Source: Planctomycetaceae bacterium | GTDB lineage: Bacteria; Planctomycetota; Planctomycetia; Planctomycetales; Planctomycetaceae | DNA: 47,180 nucleotides | Direction: 5' to 3' | NCBI GenBank assembly: GCA_900299185.1 | Contig: OMIV01000117.1 | Location: forward strand, 1 to 47,180 | In this document: positions 17,287-25,156 of the stretch, in pieces | Layout: the number at the start of each line of letters is the position of its first letter | Position numbering within the stretch: the first letter of the stretch is position 1 | Program-made: the position numbers and the translations under genes | Notes under the pieces: model-generated | What the model saw: the letters and a program-made list of their open reading frames with translations, nothing else | Database searches by the model: none | What the model was told of the DNA's origin: nothing

Positions 17287-18987
17287 CTATTGGAGTATCG
17301 TTTGGTCTTCCGTCTGTGCAGTGGCTGTTGCCGCTTTGATGCAAGACACGATGAGTGCTCGTAGCTCCGGCCACTTGATGGGCTTGCTGTGGTAGTCGGT
17401 GCAACCAGATTCCAAGCAAACCTGCCGATCAGTGGCCATCGCATGTGCAGTCAGTGCGATGATGGGCACGGTCAACCCGTTTGCTCGGATCTGCCCGGTC
17501 GCTTCGTAGCCATCGAGCACAGGCATTTGGATATCCATCAGCACGACATCGAAGGGGCGACCGCAGTGGGCTGCATGTCTCACCGCATCGACAGCCGCTG
17601 CACCGTCTCCGACGATGGTGAAGTCGGCTCCCTCTTTTCGAAGTCTAAAGCTCAGCAACTTTTGGTTATCGAGCCCATCTTCGGCGACCAACACTTTCAC
17701 GCCAGTGAGTGACGCGATGTTGGGTCCTGTCGTCGAGCTTTCGGCGCTGTCTTTCTTAGCGAGAGGCACGACTTGCGAACCGAGCCGCGAGACATCAACT
17801 GGCAAGCTGACGATAAATCGCGTTCCAACCTTGGACTGCGAACGAACCGCAATGCCACCTCCCAGCAGCTCGCAGATTCGCTTGGAGATCACCAACCCCA
17901 ACCCCGTGCCGTGTATTCGTCGCGCGGCGGATGTGTCGACTTGCACGAAGGCTTGGAACAACCGCGCGAGCTGATTATCGGTCATGCCGATTCCTGAATC
18001 GGCGACTTCGAACTGCATGGTGGCTCGTTCGGCACCGTCGGCGATCAAGCTCACGCTGAGTTCTACTGAACCCGAATCCGTGAACTTCATCGCGTTAGAA
18101 AGCAAGTTGATCAGCACTTGCTTCAACCGTAACGGGTCAGTGTCGAACACTGTCGGTGTGAATGGCGCGATCTTGATGTCGAAGGCAATTCCACGTTGCT
18201 GAGCGCGCGGCGTGAACAGCTTACTGAGGTCGTCGATGAGCTCGGGCAAACGACATGGAGCAACTTCCATTTCGAGCCGACCAGCCTCGATCTTAGAGAT
18301 ATCGAGAATGTCGTTGATGAGCTGCAAGAGGTGCTCGCCATTGGCCCGAATCGTACCAATCGCATTGGCTCGCTCTTCTGCAGAGACCTCGAAGTCATTC
18401 AAGACATCTGCGAATCCCAGGATCGCAGTCATGGGCGTGCGGATCTCGTGGCTGACATTGGCGAGGAATTCGGACTTAGCTCGATTGGCCTGAAGTGCAT
18501 TCGCTTCGGCGACCTTGAGTGCTTCTGCTTGTCGACGAAGTTCTTCGGCGAACAACTTGAGCTTCGTGCGTTCCTGCCTCAGTGCGTTGGATTCTTGCAC
18601 GCGACGAGTCACGTCCGTGATGACCAACATAGCGTGATCGGGATGATCGCGTAGCGGCATGAGCAAGGCGTCTTGGCACATGAGGCCATCAGGGCTGAAT
18701 GCCGATCGAGCGCGCAACACAAATCGATGAATGGCCGACGAAAACGTCACCGGGCATCCGCTTTGAAATCCATCTTCAATGCGCGACTTGAAGGTCGGTC
18801 GGTCTAGCTCGGGAAAGCAATCAGCCAACGTGCGTCCAAAGATTTCATGCGCACTCACCCCGGTCCAATCAGCCAACTGACGATTCCAATGATGAACCAT
18901 CAGTTGCCGATCAATGACACAAATGCCGACCGGCAAGAAGTCCGTGATCTCACGGCGAAACTCCGCGAGATTGAAGAATTGATACAT
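17287..18987 (-). CDS. Soluble PAS hybrid sensor histidine kinase / response regulator
   Basis: Cytoplasmic hybrid kinase of 566 residues without membrane segments. Order of domains: PAS (about 12-125, GICVIDRQLMVHHWN), a short coiled coil (about 128-170), HisKA with the phosphorylated histidine H180 in NVSHEIRTPM, HATPase_c with the N box (LINLLSNAMKF), DSGIGMTDNQ and GTGLGLVISKRI, then a C-terminal receiver (about 430-550) with acidic pair E436/D437, phospho-acceptor D485 in LMDIQMPVLDG and K535 in SKPI. It is the third gene of an operon after a CheY-like regulator and a CheC-like phosphatase (12-base gap). Its output and stimulus are unknown. The neighbourhood suggests a phosphorelay whose receivers are dephosphorylated by the CheC protein. 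Confidence 0.92.
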   Translation of the reverse strand: MYQFFNLAEFRREITDFLPVGICVIDRQLMVHHWNRQLADWTGVSAHEIFGRTLADCFPELDRPTFKSRIEDGFQSGCPVTFSSAIHRFVLRARSAFSPDGLMCQDALLMPLRDHPDHAMLVITDVTRRVQESNALRQERTKLKLFAEELRRQAEALKVAEANALQANRAKSEFLANVSHEIRTPMTAILGFADVLNDFEVSAEERANAIGTIRANGEHLLQLINDILDISKIEAGRLEMEVAPCRLPELIDDLSKLFTPRAQQRGIAFDIKIAPFTPTVFDTDPLRLKQVLINLLSNAMKFTDSGSVELSVSLIADGAERATMQFEVADSGIGMTDNQLARLFQAFVQVDTSAARRIHGTGLGLVISKRICELLGGGIAVRSQSKVGTRFIVSLPVDVSRLGSQVVPLAKKDSAESSTTGPNIASLTGVKVLVAEDGLDNQKLLSFRLRKEGADFTIVGDGAAAVDAVRHAAHCGRPFDVVLMDIQMPVLDGYEATGQIRANGLTVPIIALTAHAMATDRQVCLESGCTDYHSKPIKWPELRALIVSCIKAATATAQTEDQTILQ

Positions 18988-18999
18988 GACGTCGCTCCT

Positions 19000-19611
19000 T
19001 TATGCCGTCGCCATGAGGAGCGATGAGATGGCTTTTTCGATCTCTTGCAGACGGAAGATCAACACCAGCGACCCATGCACGTCGGTGCCCGCGACTGAAA
19101 AATGAGCATCCGAGTAGATCACGGTTTGCTCCATGTCGGGTCTCGCAAGCCAGTTCACTCGTGCGAGTTCCATGACTCCGTCGGTCACCGATAACTCCGG
19201 GACGGTGTAGGACAACTGAGACTCGAACATGTTGGCGATCGAGCCCAACACACCGTTCATCACGATGTTGCCAACTTCGACCAAGATGCCGGATAGATCA
19301 ACATCCAGCTCGTCAGGAGTGTCGTCGAGACCCGCGAGGATTTGTCCCAGCTTCAAACCGCTTTCACGCGGGAACCCCAGAATTGCGCGGCCGTTTACTC
19401 GGCCCTGAAAGTCTTGATAGATCGACGTGTCGAGCAGTTCGCCGTTGGATTTCAGAAGTTCGTTGAGTTCATCGAGCGTGCAGATTCGCAGTTCGGGGAC
19501 ATGCAGCTCGATGCGTTGCGAGACGAGGTCACTCAACATGCTACCGGCTCGTCCAATGCCAACGTTGATGACCTCAGAGAATGCGTCTTGATGCAGCGAT
19601 TCCAGAATCAT
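19000..19611 (-). CDS. CheC-type CheY-phosphate phosphatase
   Basis: Cytoplasmic protein of 203 residues with two CheC/CheX/FliY phosphatase centres: DAFSEVINVGIGRAG near the N-terminus (S-x3-E-x2-N-type signature followed by G-x-G) and DLSGILVEVGNIVMNGVLG in the second half (E-x2-N). Two such centres argue for CheC rather than single-centre CheX. The family dephosphorylates CheY-like receivers. The cheY-like gene ends one base before this start, so the two are tightly coupled, and a hybrid kinase follows. No methyl-accepting protein, CheA or flagellar gene is in the window, so this is probably a non-flagellar signalling use of CheC. It may also bind the local receiver without catalysis. Confidence 0.82.
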   Translation of the reverse strand: MILESLHQDAFSEVINVGIGRAGSMLSDLVSQRIELHVPELRICTLDELNELLKSNGELLDTSIYQDFQGRVNGRAILGFPRESGLKLGQILAGLDDTPDELDVDLSGILVEVGNIVMNGVLGSIANMFESQLSYTVPELSVTDGVMELARVNWLARPDMEQTVIYSDAHFSVAGTDVHGSLVLIFRLQEIEKAISSLLMATA

Positions 19612-19612
19612 C

Positions 19613-19984
19613 TTAAGAGCCTTTCACGGTATCCAACGCCTTGTTGATGACCTCCAGCAAGTCCTCTGTCTTGAAGGGCTTGTTGACAAATTCAGTGGCT
19701 CCCAATTCTTGCGCGAGCTTCTTTGAAGAAGCTTGGATGTCAGCACTCACAACACAGACGTTGGTGTTGCAACCCTTGCCACGCAGTTGCCGCAAGAACT
19801 CGAAACCATCCATCTCTGGCATCAGGAGATCGGTAAAGATGAAGTCAGGTTGAGTTGCTTCAACTTGTTCGAGACCCCGTAGACCGTTCTCTGCTTCGAC
19901 GATTTCGAAATCGTGTTGCGCGAGTGCTCGTCGCACGGCATTTCGTCCAAAGCGAGCGTCATCAACAACCAAAATCTTGGGCAT
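19613..19984 (-). CDS. Single-domain CheY-like response regulator
   Basis: A 123-residue stand-alone receiver. MPKILVVDDARFGR at the N-terminus is taken as the true start (ATG at 19984). The 12 extra upstream residues of the longer frame are not receiver-like. Phosphorylation residues are complete: acidic pair D8/D9, acceptor D52 in FIFTDLLMPEMDG, S80 at the Thr/Ser position and K102 in NKPF. There is no output domain, so it must act by protein contact, as CheY does, or as a phosphate sink. It is the first gene of the cheY-cheC-kinase operon on the minus strand. A promoter was not identified in the 250 bases upstream. Confidence 0.92.
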   Translation of the reverse strand: MPKILVVDDARFGRNAVRRALAQHDFEIVEAENGLRGLEQVEATQPDFIFTDLLMPEMDGFEFLRQLRGKGCNTNVCVVSADIQASSKKLAQELGATEFVNKPFKTEDLLEVINKALDTVKGS

Positions 19985-20237
19985 AGTTCGGTTCCATGTG
20001 AGCCAGAGGCAAGATGCCATTCGCCGCGTTTGGCGAGCCAGGTGATAAGGGCATCACCGGAACCGTAGGTCGAGAATTATGCGTGAGAATCCATCAAGGC
20101 ATTGCGTTGCCTGAGGCAACACCTGAATTCGCAGACGTTGCTGGGGCTACCGGTCTTACTCACCAAACCGATCCAACAATCCTGCATTTTCAAAGGTAGA
20201 TGCCGCAACAAGGTCGCGGGCAGTTCATGGTTCAGAC

Positions 20238-20279
20238 AAAAAGAAAAAGGCGAGATCGGGTAACCCAATCTCGCCTTTT
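20238..20279 (-). terminator. Strong intrinsic terminator after the coiled-coil gene
   Basis: AAAAGGCGAGAT (20245-20256) pairs perfectly with ATCTCGCCTTTT (20268-20279), and GGG/CCC pair inside the loop (20258-20260 with 20264-20266). Read on the minus strand the stem is followed by TTTTTCTTTTTG, the textbook Rho-independent form. On the plus strand only a short T-run follows. It lies about 200 bases after the stop of the coiled-coil gene. The remaining spacer 19985-20237, which leads into the cheY-like gene, shows nothing recognisable. Confidence 0.88.
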
Positions 20280-20332
20280 CTTGATCCGCTCGGAGACGCG
20301 AAGCGGATCGTGCCAACAAACATTTTCACGGC

Positions 20333-20394
20333 GTCAATCACAGAGGATGTCGCAGGGGTCAATCAAAGAAGTGGACACAGCGGTCAATCACAGA
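20333..20394. repeat. Three copies of a 12-base motif at exact 25-base spacing
   Basis: GTCAATCACAGA at 20333 and 20383 and GTCAATCAAAGA at 20358 (one mismatch) recur with a period of exactly 25 bases, while the bases between are not conserved. The array lies between the coiled-coil gene stop (20478) and its terminator. It is too short and diverged in its spacers to be a CRISPR array. It may be a decayed tandem repeat or a set of binding sites. Confidence 0.6.
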
Positions 20395-20477
20395 TGCGGC
20401 GTTGTCGGCACGGACAACATTCGTGGAGCAAACTTGGCGAGCAGGCGGTCTCATGTTCGAGACCGCAACTGGGCTCG

Positions 20478-21659
20478 TTACTTCGACAGATTCTTCAGCA
20501 AGCCGTCGATGTCTTCTTGGTCTTCTTTAGGCGGCATCGGAACCAAGATATCCATGGGCTCTTCGGCGAAGAACTTGATGTCGTTGAGCTTCAGCGAGCT
20601 TTCGGACTTCTCGCTGCGAGCGGGTGCGTCGGTCGGCAGTTCTGGCTTGCGAGCGATTCGCGAATTCCGAGCATCGATCACGGACTGAGCGGCACTTCGC
20701 AGATCTTCGTCACTCAAGCGGCGAAGGTTTCCGAGCTGCGTTAGCGGTTCGATGATGCGTGTGACTCGTTGGACCGTAGGTTCGAGCAGCACGATCTCCA
20801 TCAAGCTCTTTCGCATCGAGTTGAGGGCATCGACTTGATGAGTCAGCTCGTCACCCAGGTCCGACAGAACTTCCAGATTGCGAACTGCGGTCGCGACGTC
20901 TTTGGTCTGCTGATTCAACTGATCTTGCAAGGCAATCAACCTCTTGAGGTTCAACGCCGCGTTCTCGGTTTCGCCCTTTGAAACGAGGTCCGATTTGATC
21001 GCGACCAGTTCCGACAAGTTCTCACGAGCGGTGTCAGTGTTGTTACCTTCGGTCAGAGTCTGTTGCTTGAGTTCACCGAGCTTACGAACGGCGTTCATGG
21101 CTGCTTCGATATCTGACATCTCTACTCGGGCAGCGTCACGAACTCGGATAAGAGCTGCGATGGCAGATTTCGCATGCTGAGCGTGCTCGGCAGCCGAGAC
21201 GACTTGCAGTTGCAGAGCGACCAAGTGCTCGGCTTGTGTTTGAGCCGTCTCTGTATTGTCGCCAGCTTTCAACACGGTCGACTTGAGCGTGGCGAGTTCA
21301 TCCAACGAGTGGAACGCGGCGGGCATCTTGGCGTTCTCGGTCTGCAGTTCTTTGCAGAGTTGTTGCACGGCCAGCACGCTGACTCGGGCATCTTCGATTT
21401 GTCGGTGTTGAGCCTTCAGGCTGGTCAGCAGGTTGTTGGTTTCCCAGACCTGGTCGCGAACTCCGACAAGCTGTTCGACTTCGCGTTGCATGTGGCCCAT
21501 GTTGCTTCGCATCAAGGCCATCTCGCGCATCAACGGGCGACGAACAACAATGTCCATCGCGATCACTCCCAACAGCACTCCGATCACTAAGGGAGCCCAA
21601 CGAATTGTGGAGCCGGCATCCATCGCTGGCGTTGACGAGGTTTGTCGGTCAAAGGACAT
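20478..21659 (-). CDS. Membrane-anchored coiled-coil protein with 24-residue internal repeats
   Basis: Not a recognised family. The ATG at 21659 is chosen because GGAGG lies about nine bases upstream. The 393-residue product has one membrane helix (about 21-39, APLVIGVLLGVIAMDIV), then about 270 residues of heptad-rich coiled coil, then a polar tail. Internal repeats are visible: residues 131-154 (KAGDNTETAQ...HLVAL), 203-226 (TEGNNTDTAR...ELVAI) and 227-248 (SKGETENAAL...RLIAL) share G-x-N-T-x-T-A and L-V-A-L cores. The C-terminus has a short conserved-looking acidic motif (DIKFFAEEPMDILVPMPP). The most likely topology is an N-terminal anchor with the coiled coil on one side of the membrane, possibly structural or partitioning-related. 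No neighbour gives a functional clue. Confidence 0.8.
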   Translation of the reverse strand: MSFDRQTSSTPAMDAGSTIRWAPLVIGVLLGVIAMDIVVRRPLMREMALMRSNMGHMQREVEQLVGVRDQVWETNNLLTSLKAQHRQIEDARVSVLAVQQLCKELQTENAKMPAAFHSLDELATLKSTVLKAGDNTETAQTQAEHLVALQLQVVSAAEHAQHAKSAIAALIRVRDAARVEMSDIEAAMNAVRKLGELKQQTLTEGNNTDTARENLSELVAIKSDLVSKGETENAALNLKRLIALQDQLNQQTKDVATAVRNLEVLSDLGDELTHQVDALNSMRKSLMEIVLLEPTVQRVTRIIEPLTQLGNLRRLSDEDLRSAAQSVIDARNSRIARKPELPTDAPARSEKSESSLKLNDIKFFAEEPMDILVPMPPKEDQEDIDGLLKNLSK

Positions 21660-22364
21660 CAAGAGGTACCTCCGCAGGATGTAAAACGCAGTATGTGTTT
21701 CAAGGTGGGCGAAGGCCGTTGTCGGAGAACTCAACCATCAAATGCAGTCTTCTCGACCAGTTGGGAACCAGAGTGACATGAAGGCACTCAGCGAGCACAA
21801 AGACGGAAGACAAGAAGCTGCAACGAGAAGCCCGAGGTGGTCGCATCCAGCAGAGCGACTGCCAACGACGAGGCTCGGATGTGGTCTGCGTTCCGGGAAG
21901 AAAGCGGAGTGGTATGAGGGAACGCAGGATCAACCGAGGGAAGTCGTATGGCCGTCTAACGGAGTCATCCTTGTTGGCAGTCTTGGTGGAATCGGAACCA
22001 CCGGCTGCCTCACCGCTACAGCGAAGTTCGTGACAAACGGCTCAAGCGAACGATCAAGAGCACGCTTACTGATATCGCCCAATCGCCCAATCGGAATTGC
22101 TTCTCATCGCTTCTCGACCGGCACATTTTGCCTAGGTCGGAGCTACAGCCGTTACAGGGCGCGATCGCCACACAACCGTCGCGAGGAGCAGTTTCGCTGC
22201 GGTGAATACCAACCCGGCTGGCTCAGGACTGTTGAAGGTGCGAGCTCGCAACCGCGCGAGGCGGGCAAATGAGTACGCCAGCCCCATGAGGTAAGAGTGC
22301 AAAGAGCGTGGCGTCTCCTTGTCGCATCGTGTCGCCGATCGCACAGGCGCTTGGGACAGCAGAT
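21660..22364. other. 705-base intergenic region without a recognisable gene
   Basis: Reading frames here are short or have no protein-like composition on either strand. It must hold the promoter of the coiled-coil gene (right part of its leader, GGAGG near 21668-21672 on the minus strand) and the end of the hydrogenase transcript. One hairpin, CTGCGTTCC/GGAACGCAG (21886-21894 with 21919-21927), was seen. No T-tract terminator was found after the hydrogenase protease gene. A small RNA is possible but nothing specific supports it. Confidence 0.5.
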
Positions 22365-22871
22365 TCAACTCGCAGTCAATTCATGGCAGATACGCCGGTT
22401 AACTTCGGTGATGGCCGACTCGATTGCTGAATTCAGTGAAGCGTCGTTGTCGGAAAGAGCTGCCACCGGATTGAACTCGTCGGAGAGTTCGATGGCCCAG
22501 ATCACCACTTGAGGTGGCAGTTGCTGTAGTGCTTCTGCCAGGCGCAGGGCGGCGGTGAGGCTCATGTCGTGAGTGCCGCTAAAGGCGATGGCATCCAGTT
22601 CGGGTGCGGGCCATTCGATTCGAAAGGTCATTCCCGGTGCTTGGCCGCTGCGACAGGCGTCGATGACGTGCAGGCAATGGATGCCGTCTAGTCGATCGAG
22701 CAACTCTGCTGGAGATCGCAGCGCGACAACGGAAGCAGGCAGTAATTTCGCTTCCAGTTGAGCGGCGGCGATCCAGCCTGCTCGGTCGTCTCCAAACGGG
22801 CTGCCGATGCCAGCAATCAAAGTGGATGCAGCGGAAGCCGGAAGAGGCATGAAGGGCTGACGCTCTGCCAT
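22365..22871 (-). CDS. [NiFe] hydrogenase maturation protease (HybD/HycI type)
   Basis: Cytoplasmic endopeptidase that removes the C-terminal peptide of the hydrogenase large subunit after nickel insertion. The start ATG at 22871 shares one base with the hydA stop (TGATG), which gives a 168-residue product of normal size. A longer frame beginning inside hydA is unlikely. The three nickel-sensing ligand regions of the family are seen: GIGSPFGDDRAG near the N-terminus (acidic residue D29 in place of the usual Glu), VIDACRSG, and GTHDMSLTAAL with the histidine. Its substrate is encoded immediately upstream and still carries a nine-residue tail after the DPCxxCxxH motif (FLRITWERR), which is what this protease would remove. 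Confidence 0.9.
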   Translation of the reverse strand: MAERQPFMPLPASAASTLIAGIGSPFGDDRAGWIAAAQLEAKLLPASVVALRSPAELLDRLDGIHCLHVIDACRSGQAPGMTFRIEWPAPELDAIAFSGTHDMSLTAALRLAEALQQLPPQVVIWAIELSDEFNPVAALSDNDASLNSAIESAITEVNRRICHELTAS

Positions 22872-24169
22872 CAACGTCGCTCCCAAGTGATCCGCAAGAA
22901 GTGAGTCGAGCAACTGATGCAGGGGTCGTAGTTTCGGATCACTTTTTCGCACGAGCGAGCAATGACCTCGTCGGATTGATCGATGACGCGCGGCAGCCAT
23001 TGAGCGAGGTCGCGTTCGATGCGGCTTTGATTCTGGGAAGTCGGCGGGACGATCTTCGCGAACGACAGCAATCCTGAATCGTCACAGCGATAGCGATGGT
23101 AGAGCAGCCCGCGCGGTGCTTCGGTAGCAGCGCATCCCTCGCCGGAGCCAAGTGTCACCGGCAGTTTGGCGATCGCCGGTTCTCGGTATTCGCGCAGGAT
23201 GTTGAGTGCTTCCTCATAGACGTGAATCAGTTCCAGCCCCCGGGCGATGATCATCTTGAACGGGTTGCGGCAAGGCAGAGTGAATCCAATCTCGTCCGCG
23301 ACTCGGCGCGCGAGCGGCGAGAGTTGATCGAAGCACAGATTGATTCGCGCGAGCGGACCAACGCAGTAAGGCGAGCGGGTTCAACGACGCACGGCTTGCA
23401 GCGCGGTCGAATGTGGGACATGCACTTCTTCGAACTCAGATTCGTATTCATCCGCAGTCCAAGTTCCTCCGGTGCTCGACACGATGTGGCCCTCATTGAG
23501 CGGGTACTCATCGGGATGCGAGACAGACACGAAGTCATAGTCCTCTTCAAAGTCGGGGAAGTTGAATGTCGCGACCCAGCGAGTCGCAGCGATGGCAGCT
23601 TCAACTCCCCATTCAAAGCTGGGGATCAACTTGGCGAACTCGTCGCGGCGCGGCATGCGATGAAAGCCACCGACCGCGACGTTAATCGGATGGATGGCTC
23701 GGCCACCGAGTACTTCCAGAAGCTCGTTGCCGTACTTCTTCAGCTTCAGTCCGCGACGGATCTCGTCCGGCCAACGCTCGGCGACCTGCAAGCCGCTCTC
23801 GCAGCCGAGGAAGTCCGGCGCATGCAGCAGGTGCATGTGCAAGCCGTGGCTCTCGATCCATTCGCCGCAATACAGCAACCGACGTAGACGACGGATCTCG
23901 GGAGTAATCGTTACTCCAACAATTCGTTCGAGCGCGTGGACGGCACTCATCTGATACGCGACCGGGCAGATGCCGCAGATACGCGCCACGATGTCTGGCA
24001 CTTCGTGAGGAGACCGACCTCGCAAGAAGGCTTCGAAGAAACGCGGAGGCTCAAAGATCCGCAGCTCAACTTGTTCAACCTCGGAACCATTGAGCCGGAC
24101 GGACATGCCGCCTTCGCCTTCAACTCGAGATAGCGCTGCGACTTTGATCGTACGAGTTGAATCGCTCAT
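22871..24169 (-). pseudogene. hydA: Group 3b-like [NiFe] hydrogenase large (alpha) subunit, interrupted by one in-frame TGA
   Basis: The catalytic subunit, which binds the Ni-Fe site. Codons 1-262 (24169-23384) and 264-432 (23380-22874) lie in the same frame, and only the TGA at 23381-23383 separates them. Reading through gives 432 residues, a normal length. The N-terminal half has RVEGEGG and RICGICPV (C65, C68). Directly after the stop the protein resumes as TRSPYCVGPLARINL and LPCRNPFK, both strongly conserved large-subunit segments, and it ends with DPCISCSTH (C417, C420, H423) plus a cleavable tail. No frameshift, deletion or loss of motif is seen, so the gene is either very recently inactivated, misread by one base, or translated by readthrough. 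An internal ATG at 23254 exists but would give a useless fragment. The start overlaps hydD by ATGA. Confidence 0.88.
23381..23383 (-). other. In-frame TGA codon inside hydA (codon 263)
   Basis: Plus-strand TCA, read as TGA between HSTALQAVRR and TRSPYCVGP. One base change would turn it into CGA (Arg), GGA (Gly), TGG or TGC. The position is in a variable turn before the conserved VGPLAR segment, not in the DPCxxC motif where selenocysteine occurs in [NiFeSe] enzymes. No convincing bacterial SECIS-like stem was found in the following 40 bases. Confidence 0.9.
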
Positions 24170-24993
24170 GACTGCACCTCCTCGGCGATCGCAGTCGGCG
24201 CATCACATTCGCGTGCTCGATCGCCCGCAAGTCGCTCACTCTCGTGGCGGAACTCGGGAGCATACGCATTGAACAGCCGCAGTCCGCGAACGATGTCAGG
24301 AGTGGCCATGCCGGTTGCGTGAAACTGAGTGGTCAGGCTCACGAGATTGGGTTGAACGCTGGGGCCGAAGCAGCCGTAACAGCCTCGATCGTAAGCCGGA
24401 CACAAAGCTCCGCAGCCCGACTGAGTCACTGGTCCCAAGCACGGAATACCTTGAGCCACCATCACGCAGACGGTGCCTCGGCGTTTGCAATCGAGGCACA
24501 CGGAATGGCTGGGAGTATGCGGCTTTCGGCCATGTAACAACGACTGCACGACATCGAGCAACTGTCGTTTGTCGATGGGGCAGCCTCGTAATTCGAAGTC
24601 GACCGGCACGTGCTCAGCGATCGCCGTCGATGTGGCGAGCGATTGGATGTACTGCGGCGACGCATATACCGCCTTCAAGAAGTCCTCGTGATCGGCCCAG
24701 TTGCGAAGAGCTTGAATGCCACCAGATGTCGCGCACGCTCCGATCGTCACCAAGTAACGCGACTGCTGGCGGATGTGTCGAATCCGCTCCGCGTCGTCGG
24801 GCGTTGTGATCGAACCTTCGACGAGCGTGACGTCATACGGTCCTGGCTCGGCTCGGTCCGAAGCTTCCAGGAAATGCACAATGTCGAGCAGCTCTCCCAA
24901 CGCGAGCAGTTCATCCTCGCAATCCAGCATCGTCAGTTGGCAGCCGTCGCAACTGGCGAATTTGAAGACAGCCAATCGAGGTTTCGCGGCCAT
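24166..24993 (-). CDS. hydD: Group 3b-like [NiFe] hydrogenase small (delta) subunit
   Basis: Electron-transfer subunit of 275 residues that carries the iron-sulfur clusters linking the Ni-Fe site to the diaphorase part. Proximal-cluster motif FASCDGCQL (C15, C18), GACATSGG and RGCPIDK are in family order. The cysteine-rich C-terminal half ([38 protein letters not shown]) supplies two more 4Fe-4S clusters, the pattern of group 3b/3d-type small subunits. There is no twin-arginine signal, so the enzyme is cytoplasmic. The stop overlaps the hydA start (ATGA). It is separated from hydG by 163 bases that hold a structured repeat, the only real gap in the operon. Confidence 0.93.
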   Translation of the reverse strand: MAAKPRLAVFKFASCDGCQLTMLDCEDELLALGELLDIVHFLEASDRAEPGPYDVTLVEGSITTPDDAERIRHIRQQSRYLVTIGACATSGGIQALRNWADHEDFLKAVYASPQYIQSLATSTAIAEHVPVDFELRGCPIDKRQLLDVVQSLLHGRKPHTPSHSVCLDCKRRGTVCVMVAQGIPCLGPVTQSGCGALCPAYDRGCYGCFGPSVQPNLVSLTTQFHATGMATPDIVRGLRLFNAYAPEFRHESERLAGDRARECDAPTAIAEEVQS

Positions 24994-25080
24994 GAATGAT
25001 TCCTAGCTGTGGCTGTTGTTACAGACGGAACTCGGATGGGGTGAGAACTCTTGCTCTGTCACAGTTTTGGCTGCGAATTC

Positions 25081-25131
25081 AGCGAGCCGCGGAGCGACTC
25101 GCCTACGTAGCTCAGTCGCTCCGCGACTGAG
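25081..25131. repeat. Mutually exclusive hairpins between hydG and hydD
   Basis: CGCGGAGCGACT (25088-25099) pairs perfectly with AGTCGCTCCGCG (25114-25125) around a 14-base loop that contains the palindrome CTACGTAG. The same right-hand bases can instead form CTCAGTCGC/GCGACTGAG (25111-25119 with 25123-25131). The two folds compete. It lies inside the hydrogenase operon and could tune expression of hydD-hydA relative to hydB-hydG, or simply be an inserted REP-like element. Confidence 0.75.
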
Positions 25132-25156
25132 ATTGGCAGAACGAGCACGCTGCCGA

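Noticed and set aside
20333-20394. CRISPR array
   Set aside because: The repeat is only 12 bases, the period 25, there are three copies and no cas genes.
21742-22272. A 176-residue plus-strand reading frame
   Set aside because: Arg/Ser-rich, no hydrophobic core or motif, no ribosome binding site; typical of shadow frames in GC-rich DNA.
23341-23383. Selenocysteine insertion at the hydA TGA
   Set aside because: The position is not the known DPCxxC site and no convincing SECIS-like stem follows; kept only as an unlikely option to be tested.
23251-23616. A frameshift explanation for the hydA interruption using an overlapping minus-strand frame
   Set aside because: The two halves of hydA are in the same frame; the overlapping frame has no hydrogenase motifs.
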